From Mycobacterium sp. (GTDB lineage Bacteria; Actinomycetota; Actinomycetes; Mycobacteriales; Mycobacteriaceae): a stretch of DNA of 33,133 bases. Every line of letters starts with the position of its first letter. Within the stretch, counting starts at the first letter, position 1. Positions 25,833 to 33,054 of this stretch are shown here, piece after piece. The notes under the pieces are model-generated. The model was not told the DNA's origin, ran no database searches, and was given only the letters and a program-made list of their open reading frames with translations. The translations under genes and the position numbers were made by a program. The DNA lies in assembly GCF_025933915.1 (NCBI RefSeq), contig NZ_JAICZA010000039.1:1-33133 (forward strand), given 5' to 3'.

Positions 25833-27545
25833 ATGGCCGTGCCCGTCTACAAGCGCATCCTTGACCTGTTCGAGGCGGAGGGGGTGAACACGCTGTTCGG
25901 GATCCCGGACCCGAACTTCGTGCACATGTTCGCCGAGGCCGACGCTCGCGGGTGGTCGGTGGTCTCGCCGCATCACGAACTGAGCGCGGGATTCATGGCC
26001 GAGGCGGCGTCGCGGATGACGGGCAAGCCCGGCCTGTGCATCGGCACCCTCGGCCCGGGCATGGCCAACATCGCCGGGGCGATCCAGTGCGCGCTCGTGG
26101 AGAACTCGCCGGTGATCTTCCTCGGCGGCCAGCGCGCCCGCATCACCGAGCGCCGGGTCCGCCGCGGTCGCATCCAATTCGTCCGCCAGGAGCCGCTTTT
26201 CGCGCCGTCCGTCAAGTACAGCGCGTCCATCGAGTACGCCGACCAGACCGACGAGATCATCCACGAGGCGATCCGCAAGGCCATGTCCGGTACCCCCGGC
26301 CCGGCCTACATCGAGTACCCGTCGCACGTCATCCTGGAGGAGCTCGACGTCGCGGAACCGTTGCCTCCCCATCGTTATCGTCTGGTCAACCAGGGGGCGG
26401 GCGCATCGGAGATCGCCAAGGCCGCGAAGCTGATTCGCGAAGCGAAGAGCCCGATTCTGTTGGTGGGCCATGGCGTGCACACGTCGCGCACCGGTCCCGC
26501 GGTCAAGGAGCTCGCCGACTTGATGGCCTGCCCGGTCATCCAGACCTCCGGCGGGACGTCGTACATCCCGGGTCTGCGGGAGCGGACCTTCCCCTACCTG
26601 TTCTCCCCGGCCGCCAACGAGGCAGTCGAGGAATCCGACCTGTGCGTCGCGCTGGGAACCGAACTCGGTGAGCCCATGCACTACGGCCGGACCCAGCATT
26701 GGGCGGGCAACGATGCGAACCGCAAATGGGTGTACGTCGAACAGGACCCGGCCGCCATCGGCGTCAACCGCCAGTTCGACGTGCCGTTGGTGGGCGATCT
26801 GCGCGGCGTCGTCCCGCAGCTCGTCGACGCGCTGCGGGACACGCCGCGCACGCGAGCGGCCAATCTCGAGAAGTTGGTCAACGCCGACGCCGAGGAACTC
26901 GCGCAGCTCGCCGAGAATGCACCGTCGGGACGCTCGCCGATCCACCCGGCGCGATACGTCGTCGAGGCCACCAAGGCGTTCAACGAACTCGAGGACGGCA
27001 TCATGGTCCGCGATGGCGGCGCCACCGTCATCTTTCAGTGGACCTACTCGCAGGCCAAACCGCGCGACGTCATCTGGAACCAGAACTTCGGCCACCTCGG
27101 CACCGGCCTGCCCTACGCCGTCGGGGCATCGGTCGCCGAGGGCGGCAAGCGCCCGGTGATGCTGCTGACCAGCGATTCGGCATTCCTGTTCCACATCGCC
27201 GAGTTGGAAACGGCTGCGCGGCGGAATCTTCCGCTGGTGTGCGTGGTGGGCGTCGACCACCAGTGGGGCCTCGAGGTGGGCGTCTACAAGCGCACCTTCA
27301 CCCAGCCGTCACCGCAGCCCGGCGTGCACTGGAGCAAGGACGTCCGGATGGACAGGATCGCGGAGGGCTTCGGCTGCCACGGTGAGTTCGTCGAGAAGGA
27401 GGACGAGATCCGCCCGGCGATAGCCCGCGCCTACGCCAGCGGCAAAGTCGGTGTGGTGCACGTGTGCATCGACCCGAAGGCCAACTCGGAGGAGATGCCC
27501 AAGTACGACCGATTCCGCACCTGGTATGCAGAAGGCACCCAGTAA
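25833..27545 (+). CDS. Thiamine diphosphate-dependent decarboxylase/lyase
   Basis: A 570-residue enzyme with the three-domain layout of the acetolactate synthase superfamily. Glu 49 in HHELSAGFMAEAASR is the cofactor-activating glutamate, a central domain with AKSPILLVGHGV follows, and the C-terminal ThDP/Mg motif is SDSAF...ELETAARRNLP with Asp 448. The usual GDG is SDS here. The DSAF...E-ET..R.NLP pattern is closer, in my reading, to oxalyl-CoA decarboxylase / 2-hydroxyacyl-CoA lyase than to acetolactate synthase, although VDHQWG recalls other branches. The ATG at 25833 was chosen over much longer upstream frames because it follows the CoA-transferase stop by 2 bases, has AAGGA upstream, and the family N-terminus begins there. 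Its substrate is unassigned. Confidence 0.88.
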   Translation: MAVPVYKRILDLFEAEGVNTLFGIPDPNFVHMFAEADARGWSVVSPHHELSAGFMAEAASRMTGKPGLCIGTLGPGMANIAGAIQCALVENSPVIFLGGQRARITERRVRRGRIQFVRQEPLFAPSVKYSASIEYADQTDEIIHEAIRKAMSGTPGPAYIEYPSHVILEELDVAEPLPPHRYRLVNQGAGASEIAKAAKLIREAKSPILLVGHGVHTSRTGPAVKELADLMACPVIQTSGGTSYIPGLRERTFPYLFSPAANEAVEESDLCVALGTELGEPMHYGRTQHWAGNDANRKWVYVEQDPAAIGVNRQFDVPLVGDLRGVVPQLVDALRDTPRTRAANLEKLVNADAEELAQLAENAPSGRSPIHPARYVVEATKAFNELEDGIMVRDGGATVIFQWTYSQAKPRDVIWNQNFGHLGTGLPYAVGASVAEGGKRPVMLLTSDSAFLFHIAELETAARRNLPLVCVVGVDHQWGLEVGVYKRTFTQPSPQPGVHWSKDVRMDRIAEGFGCHGEFVEKEDEIRPAIARAYASGKVGVVHVCIDPKANSEEMPKYDRFRTWYAEGTQ

Positions 27546-27560
27546 GAGAAGGATGAGCTG

Positions 27561-28997
27561 ATGCGCGAATACCTGAAGTTCTACATCGACGGACAGTGGG
27601 TCGACCCGGTGCGGCCCAATCCCTTCGACGTGGAAAACCCGGCGACCGAGCAGGTTTCCGGAAAGATCTCGCTGGGGTCGGCGGCCGACGTCGACGCGGC
27701 GGTCCAAGCCGCGCGGCGCGCCTTCGCCGGCTGGTCGCAGAGCACCCGCGAACAGCGCCTGGACCTGTTGCAGGCCATCCTCGCCGAATACCAGAAGCGC
27801 GCGGGCGATCTGGCCGAGGCGGTCACCGAGGAAATCGGCGCGCCGCCCTCGCTGGCCGCGGGGCCGCAGGTCTTTCTCGGGATCGGTCACCTGACCACGG
27901 CCATCGACGTGCTGAAGAACTTCCCGTTCTCCGAACAACGCGGGGCGACCCTGATCGCCAACGAGCCGATCGGTGTCTGCGGTTTGATCACGCCCTGGAA
28001 CTGGCCGATCAACCAGGTCGCGGTCAAGGTCTACCCGGCGTTGGCGACCGGCTGCACCGTCGTGCTGAAACCGTCTGAGGTCGCCCCGTATTCGCCCTAC
28101 ATCTTCGCCGAGATCCTGGCCGCCGCGGGCGTGCCGGCGGGGGTGTTCAACCTGGTCAATGGTGACGGGGCGGGCGTGGGTGTGGCCCTGGCGAGCCATC
28201 CCGACATCGACCTGGTGTCGTTCACCGGCTCCACGCGCGCCGGCATCGAGGTGGCCAAGAACGCCGCCCCGACGGTGAAGCGAGTGACCCAGGAGCTCGG
28301 CGGTAAGAGCCCCAACGTCGTCCTCGACGACGGCGGCTTTGCCGACGGTGTCAGCGCGGGTGTGGCCAACATGATGCCCAACTCCGGACAGAGTTGTAAC
28401 GCGCCGTCGCGCATGCTGGTACCGAATTCACGGATGGCCGAGGCTATTACGATCGCGCGCGAGGTAGCGGAGCAAATCCGGGTGGGCAGCCCCGACGACG
28501 CGACGGCGATCGGGCCGGTGGCGTCGAAGGCGCAGTTCGACAAGGTGCAGCGCCTGATCCAGAAGGGCATCGACGAGGGCGCGACCGTGGTCGCGGGAGG
28601 TCCGGGACGCCCGGCGGGGCTGGACAAGGGGTATTACGTCAAGCCGACCGTCTTCGCGCATGTCACCAACGACATGACGATCGCGCGGGAGGAGATCTTC
28701 GGCCCGGTGCTGTGCATCCTGGGCTATGACGACCTCGACCAAGCCGTCGAGATCGCCAATGACACCGAATACGGCCTCGCCGGCTTCGTCTCGGGAGCCG
28801 ACCTCGACACGGCGCGGGAGGTTGCCCGCAGGATCCGCGCGGGGTGGGTGACGATCAACCACGCATTCGACCTGAACGCACCGTTCGGTGGCTACAAGCG
28901 CAGCGGCAACGGCCGCGAATGGAGCGAGTTCGGCTTCCACGAGTACCTGGAGGTCAAGAGCACCCTCGGCTACGCCCCCGACAAGGCCGCCGAATAG
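27561..28997 (+). CDS. NAD(P)-dependent aldehyde dehydrogenase
   Basis: A 478-residue aldehyde dehydrogenase with all core residues visible: Asn 147 in TPWNWP, Lys 170 in LKPSE, FTGST (221-225), Glu 245 in ELGGKSP and nucleophile Cys 279 in GQSCNAPSR. The C-terminal APFGGYKRSGNGRE is typical. It oxidises an aldehyde to an acid. It follows the ThDP enzyme by 15 bases with AAGGATGAG before the ATG, so it probably removes the aldehyde that enzyme releases. It is the last gene of the plus-strand arm; 234 bases of non-coding sequence with a strong hairpin separate it from the acyltransferase. Confidence 0.93.
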   Translation: MREYLKFYIDGQWVDPVRPNPFDVENPATEQVSGKISLGSAADVDAAVQAARRAFAGWSQSTREQRLDLLQAILAEYQKRAGDLAEAVTEEIGAPPSLAAGPQVFLGIGHLTTAIDVLKNFPFSEQRGATLIANEPIGVCGLITPWNWPINQVAVKVYPALATGCTVVLKPSEVAPYSPYIFAEILAAAGVPAGVFNLVNGDGAGVGVALASHPDIDLVSFTGSTRAGIEVAKNAAPTVKRVTQELGGKSPNVVLDDGGFADGVSAGVANMMPNSGQSCNAPSRMLVPNSRMAEAITIAREVAEQIRVGSPDDATAIGPVASKAQFDKVQRLIQKGIDEGATVVAGGPGRPAGLDKGYYVKPTVFAHVTNDMTIAREEIFGPVLCILGYDDLDQAVEIANDTEYGLAGFVSGADLDTAREVARRIRAGWVTINHAFDLNAPFGGYKRSGNGREWSEFGFHEYLEVKSTLGYAPDKAAE

Positions 28998-29173
28998 CGC
29001 TTGGGCCCGAAATCCGAACGCGCCACTGCATAAAACCGCTTGCGTGTCCTGCGCGCAATCCCGCGCGTCCGCCCTTAAGCTGGCTGCGTTCACGAGGAGG
29101 GGCAACGACGTATCGGCATCAACCATGGCGCCGGGCGGGATGGTAGTCACGGCGCGCTGACAGCGAGCATCGA

Positions 29174-29200
29174 GCCGGGCGGGTCTCATCCCGCACCGGC
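29174..29200 (+). terminator. Strong hairpin between aldehyde dehydrogenase and acyltransferase genes
   Basis: GCCGGGCGGG (29174-29183) pairs with CCCGC-A-CCGGC (29190-29200): a 10-bp GC stem with one bulged A and a 6-base loop. It lies 177 bases after the aldehyde dehydrogenase stop and 32 bases before the acyltransferase start. It may end the catabolic operon or act in the acyltransferase leader. No T-run follows. The rest of the 28998-29231 gap shows no convincing gene. Confidence 0.42.
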
Positions 29201-29231
29201 CCGTCGTCCTCGGCCCCGATGGGTCGCCCCC

Positions 29232-31226
29232 GTGCGCAGGGTTGGCCGGCTGGCGGTCTGGGACCGGCCGGAGCGGCGCAGCGGGATCCCGGCGCTCGAC
29301 GGCCTGCGCGCGATCGCGGTCGCGCTGGTGCTCATCGGGCACGGCGGCATCCCCGGTGTCAGCGGCGGATTCATCGGCGTCGACGTCTTCTTCGTTCTCA
29401 GCGGGTTCCTGATCACCTCGCTGCTGCTGGACGAGCTGAGCCGCACCGGCCGCATCGGGCTCACCGGGTTTTGGATCCGGCGCGCGCGGCGGCTGCTGCC
29501 GGCCCTGGTGCTGATGGTGCTCACCGTGGCCGCGGCGCGGCAGCTGCTCCCCGAACGCTCGCTGACCGGCCTACGCGACGACGCCATCGCGGCCTTCGTG
29601 TGGATGGCGAACTGGAGGTTCGTCGCGCAGAAAACCGACTACTTCACCCAGGGCGCGCCGCCGTCGCCGCTGCAGCACACCTGGTCGCTCGGCGTGGAGG
29701 AGCAGTACTACTTCGTCTGGCCGCTGCTGCTGATGGTGGTCACCCTGCTACTTGCCACCCGCGCGAGGCGCCGGTTCACCCGGGCCACCGTCGGCGGTGT
29801 GCGCTTCGCCATCTTCGTCATCGCCACCGTGGGGGCGTTGGCGTCCGCGGCGGTCGCCATCGTCATGGCCTCCGACGCCACCCGCGACCGGATCTACTTC
29901 GGCACCGACACCCGCGCGCAGGCGCTGTTGGTCGGCGCGGCGGCCGCGGCACTGCTGGTGCGCGATTGGCCGTCGATGAACCGCGGCTGGTGCATGATCC
30001 GCACCCGGTGGGCGCGCCGCGCCGCCCGGATCCTGCCGCTGTTGGGTTTGGCGGGTCTGGCGGCGGCGACCCACTACGCCACCGGCGCCAGCGGCGAATT
30101 CCGCCACGGCTTGCTGATCGGCGTCGCGATCGCGGCAGTGGTCGTCATCGCCCCGGTCGCCTTGGAGCAGCGCGGCGTCGTCGCCCGCGCCCTCGCGTTG
30201 CCACCGCTGGTGTGGCTCGGGACCATCTCCTACGGCGTCTACCTGTGGCACTGGCCAATCTTCTTGGCGCTCAACGGCGAACGGACCGGGTGGGCAGGGC
30301 TGCCGTTGTTCGCCGCGCGGTGTGCCGCCACGGTGGTGGTGGCCGCCGCGTCGTATTGGGTGCTCGAGCAGCCCATCCGGCGCTGGCGCCCGGCGCGGGT
30401 GCCGTTGCTGCCCTTGGCGGCGGCGACCGTGGCCAGCGCCGCGGCGGTGACGCTGTTGGTGGTTCCAGTGGGTACCGGCCCGGGGCTGCGCGAGGTGGGT
30501 TTGCCGCCGGGCGTCTCGGCGGTCGCGGCGGTCTCGCCGTCACCACCGGGCGAAAGCCGGCCGCGGGATCCCCATCGGCCATTCACCGTCTCGGTGTTCG
30601 GTGATTCGATCGGGTGGACGTGGATGCACTACCTTCCGCCGACACCGGGGTTTGCGTTCCTCGACCACACCGTCATCGGATGCAGCCTGGTGCGTGGCAC
30701 GCCGTACCGGTATGTCGGCCAAACCCTGGAACAAAGGTCCGAATGCGACGGCTGGCCCATCCGGTGGTCATCGCAGATCAGCCAGGACCAGCCGGATGTC
30801 GCTCTGCTGATCATCGGCCGCTGGGAAACGGTGGACCGCGTCAACGAGGGCCAGTGGACCCATATCGGCGACCCCACCTTCGACGCCTATCTCAACGGCG
30901 AGCTCGAGCGGGCGCTGACCATCGCGGGTTCCACCGGTGTCCGAGTGGTGGTCGCCACCGTGCCCTACAGCCGGGGAGGTGAAAAGCCGGACGGCCGGTT
31001 GTATCCGGAGGACCAGCCGGACCGGGTCAACCTGTGGAACACCATGTTACGCAAGACGGTCAGCCACCATCCAGGCGTCGCGATCCTCGACCTGAACAAG
31101 AAGCTGTGCCCTGACGGCGTCTATACCGCCAAGGTCGACGGCATCAAGGTGCGCAGCGACGGTGTGCACCTGACCCCGGAAGGGGTGAAGTGGCTGACAC
31201 CGTGGCTCGAGGAGTCGTTGAGGTAG
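29232..31226 (+). CDS. Membrane acyltransferase (AT3) with C-terminal SGNH domain, Rv0111-like
   Basis: A 664-residue two-domain protein of the OatA type that moves acyl groups across the membrane onto extracytoplasmic sugars or lipids. The N-terminal acyltransferase-3 domain has multiple membrane helices, with His 37 in LIGHGG, GFIGVDVFFVLSGFLIT (46-62), WIRRARRLLPAL, and WSLGVEEQYYFVWP. The C-terminal domain, from about residue 450, carries GDS (457-459) and SDGVH (Asp 643, His 646), the SGNH hydrolase triad. It closely resembles M. tuberculosis Rv0111 as I remember it. The start is taken as GTG 29232 without a good Shine-Dalgarno, so it may be off by a few residues. The acceptor is unknown. 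Confidence 0.9.
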   Translation: MRRVGRLAVWDRPERRSGIPALDGLRAIAVALVLIGHGGIPGVSGGFIGVDVFFVLSGFLITSLLLDELSRTGRIGLTGFWIRRARRLLPALVLMVLTVAAARQLLPERSLTGLRDDAIAAFVWMANWRFVAQKTDYFTQGAPPSPLQHTWSLGVEEQYYFVWPLLLMVVTLLLATRARRRFTRATVGGVRFAIFVIATVGALASAAVAIVMASDATRDRIYFGTDTRAQALLVGAAAAALLVRDWPSMNRGWCMIRTRWARRAARILPLLGLAGLAAATHYATGASGEFRHGLLIGVAIAAVVVIAPVALEQRGVVARALALPPLVWLGTISYGVYLWHWPIFLALNGERTGWAGLPLFAARCAATVVVAAASYWVLEQPIRRWRPARVPLLPLAAATVASAAAVTLLVVPVGTGPGLREVGLPPGVSAVAAVSPSPPGESRPRDPHRPFTVSVFGDSIGWTWMHYLPPTPGFAFLDHTVIGCSLVRGTPYRYVGQTLEQRSECDGWPIRWSSQISQDQPDVALLIIGRWETVDRVNEGQWTHIGDPTFDAYLNGELERALTIAGSTGVRVVVATVPYSRGGEKPDGRLYPEDQPDRVNLWNTMLRKTVSHHPGVAILDLNKKLCPDGVYTAKVDGIKVRSDGVHLTPEGVKWLTPWLEESLR

Positions 31227-31235
31227 CTCTGCTGA

Positions 31236-31254
31236 GGTAATTTTCCTAATTGCC
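31236..31254. terminator. Small hairpin between convergent genes
   Basis: GGTAATT (31236-31242) and AATTGCC (31248-31254) form a 7-bp stem with one G-U pair and a TTCCT loop, overlapping the stop codon of the minus-strand methyltransferase and 10 bases after the acyltransferase stop. It is AT-rich against a GC-rich background. A weak bidirectional terminator is possible. Confidence 0.35.
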
Positions 31255-31905
31255 TGTGCGGCAGCTGATTTCCATGCTGTCGCTGTCGCGAACCTGGAAG
31301 TTGAAGCTGACATAGCCGTTGTCCTGGTCGCGCACGCGGTCGAGATACGGTGCCATATCGGCCGAGCTGGCGTTGTCGGCGATGACCAACGCACCCGTGG
31401 ACAGGCGGGGCTCCAGCAACTCGATCACGGGTAGGTACAAATCTTTCCAACCGTCGAGCAGCAGAAAATCGATTGCTCCGTCCAGGCTTTCCAGCGTGGT
31501 CAGGGCATCGCCCTCCAGGATGGTGATCACATCGTCCAGGCCCGTCTCGGCGAACGTCTTCTTCGCCGCCGCGATTTTGGTCTCACTGAGCTCCGTGGTC
31601 ACCACCCGGCCGCTCCCGTTGTCGCGCACGGCGGCGGCCAGATGCAGGGCGGAGATGCCGAATGACATGCCGAATTCGACGACCGTCGCCGGGCGGGTGG
31701 CCCGTACCAGTGAATACAGCAGCCGGCCGGCCTCGGGCGTCACCGGGATGTAGAACTCACTCATCGCGTCGGCCCGCTGCTGGGCGGTCATCGGCTGCTC
31801 GAACGTGCCACGCCGCTCACGCAACAGCGACATCTGGTTCTTCGACTCGGCATACATGCGGTCAAGCGTCGATGCGACCCCGGGATCCTGCAACGTTGTG
31901 GTCAT
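31246..31905 (-). CDS. SAM-dependent O-methyltransferase
   Basis: A 219-residue class I methyltransferase of the caffeoyl-CoA/catechol O-methyltransferase-like family. The SAM-binding motif I is VVEFGMSFGIS (75-85), an acidic residue follows the second strand (TTEL, Glu 105), then EGDALTTL and the strand DFLLLDGWK with Asp 151, which in this family helps bind the metal. The N-terminal helices form the usual cap. A strong TAGGAG precedes the ATG at 31905. The IS110 transposase stop is only 15 bases upstream of the start, so the native promoter has been displaced and transcription may now come from the element. The substrate is unknown. Confidence 0.88.
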   Translation of the reverse strand: MTTTLQDPGVASTLDRMYAESKNQMSLLRERRGTFEQPMTAQQRADAMSEFYIPVTPEAGRLLYSLVRATRPATVVEFGMSFGISALHLAAAVRDNGSGRVVTTELSETKIAAAKKTFAETGLDDVITILEGDALTTLESLDGAIDFLLLDGWKDLYLPVIELLEPRLSTGALVIADNASSADMAPYLDRVRDQDNGYVSFNFQVRDSDSMEISCRTGN

Positions 31906-31911
31906 GAGTTT

Positions 31912-31918
31912 CTCCTAT
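31912..31918 (+). repeat. CTCCTAT direct repeat, inner copy at IS110 element
   Basis: CTCCTAT is followed by GTCAAG here and matches the copy at 33048-33054, which is followed by CAAG. On the minus strand this copy is the ATAGGAG that includes the methyltransferase ribosome site. It may be the target-core copy at the right end of the element. Confidence 0.4.
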
Positions 31919-31919
31919 G

Positions 31920-32972
31920 TCAAGCCGCTGCCGTTTGGCAAGGCTGAGTTCGGTTTTGGTGGTCGGTGTGTAGGTGGTGGAAAACGACGCGGGCCAGGCG
32001 ACGTTTGAGGCAGCGCAGCGCTTCGGTGCTGGAGTCGCCCGTGGCCAGGCGGTGGCGGTAGTAGGCCTGGCCGAGGCCCTCAAGGCGGATCTGTGTGACA
32101 GCGATGCGGTGCAATGCGGTGTTGAGTTGGCGGTTGCCTGAGCGGGTCATGCGTACGCGGCCGGCAGTGTTGCCCGACCAGACAGGAATCGGTGCGACGC
32201 CGGCATGGCGGGCGAAGGCCGGCTCGCTCTTAAAGCGGGTCACTCCGGCGGCCTCCCCGACCAGTTTGGCCGCGGTCAACTCCCCACAGCCTGGAAGAGA
32301 AAGCAGCACCGGGGCGACCGTGCGGACCCGTTCACCGATCCGTTTGGCCAACGCGTTGATGGTTTCGGTGAGCCGGGTGATGTCGGCCAGCTCATCGCGA
32401 GCCAGCTCAGCGACCAGCCCGGGCTGGGTTGCTAGCCAGTCACCCAGAAGTCGACGGTGCTTGGCCAGATCCAGCGATCCTGGCTTTGGGGCACGTTCGG
32501 GATCGAGTTCATGAACACGCCACCGCAAACGATTGATCATCGAGGTCCGTTGAACGACAAGGTCTTCCCGTCGATCCACCAACAGCTTGAGCTCACGCGA
32601 CACCTCATCATGCGACGCGATCGGAAGATCGGGTTCACGCAGAAACGCCCGCGCCACCGCCAGCGCATCGATCGGATCGGACTTACCACGAGTGCGCGCC
32701 GAGGCCCGCACCTGAGCCATCAACTTCGGCGGCACCCGCACCACCTTCTGATCAGAGGTCATCAGATCGCGTTCCAGGCGCGCCGACAAATGCCGGCAAT
32801 CCTCGATCGCCCACACCACCTCAGACCCGAACCGTTCACGAGCCCACATCACCGCTTGACCATGCCCGAGGCTGGTCGCCGCAACCACCTTCTCACCCAA
32901 CTTCTTGCCGACCCCGTCGACCGCGACAAACGTATGCGTGCGCTTGTGCACATCGGCTCCAACAACAACCAT
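31920..32972 (-). CDS. IS110-family transposase (DEDD recombinase)
   Basis: A 350-residue transposase/recombinase. From the ATG at 32972 the N-terminal RuvC-like domain shows GADVHKRTHTF with Asp 7, AIEDCRH with Glu 57, and KSDPIDALAVARA with Asp 99 and Asp 102, the DEDD set. The C-terminal Transposase_20 domain has LLSLPGCGELTAAKLVGE (helix-hairpin-helix-like) and SGNTAG near residue 268 with the likely catalytic serine. The ATG has AAGGAGG about 7 bases upstream, which decides it over a GTG at 33023 that would add 17 residues. Length and motifs look intact, so the element may be active. It is transcribed toward the methyltransferase gene. Confidence 0.93.
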   Translation of the reverse strand: MVVVGADVHKRTHTFVAVDGVGKKLGEKVVAATSLGHGQAVMWARERFGSEVVWAIEDCRHLSARLERDLMTSDQKVVRVPPKLMAQVRASARTRGKSDPIDALAVARAFLREPDLPIASHDEVSRELKLLVDRREDLVVQRTSMINRLRWRVHELDPERAPKPGSLDLAKHRRLLGDWLATQPGLVAELARDELADITRLTETINALAKRIGERVRTVAPVLLSLPGCGELTAAKLVGEAAGVTRFKSEPAFARHAGVAPIPVWSGNTAGRVRMTRSGNRQLNTALHRIAVTQIRLEGLGQAYYRHRLATGDSSTEALRCLKRRLARVVFHHLHTDHQNRTQPCQTAAA

Positions 32973-33047
32973 GGAGGTTGCCTCCTTCACTGTGAGGTGA
33001 CGGTTGGGCCGGTCGGCGGACACATCTCAGTGGGGGCGGATGCCACG

Positions 33048-33054
33048 CTCCTAT
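33048..33054 (+). repeat. CTCCTAT direct repeat, outer copy at IS110 element
   Basis: Matches 31912-31918. If the two copies flank the element, removing 31919-33054 would rejoin an ATAGGAG ribosome site to the native upstream region of the methyltransferase. At 7 bp this could be chance, but its position and the shared following bases CAAG make it notable. Confidence 0.35.

Larger units (their letters stand above)
31919..33054 (-). mobile_element. IS110-family insertion sequence (limits approximate)
   Basis: Defined by a complete IS110-type transposase and by the CTCCTAT repeat seen at both candidate limits. IS110 elements have no long terminal inverted repeats and use a DEDD transposase with a bridge RNA from a non-coding end. 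With these limits the element is about 1.14 kb with only about 80 bases of non-coding DNA, shorter than usual for the family, so the true left end may lie beyond the window edge. The right end, near the methyltransferase, is better supported because coding sequence abuts it. Confidence 0.55.

Noticed and set aside
28888..29160. Small plus-strand frame running past the aldehyde dehydrogenase end
   Set aside because: Its first part is an out-of-frame shadow of the aldehyde dehydrogenase and the non-overlapping part has no features.
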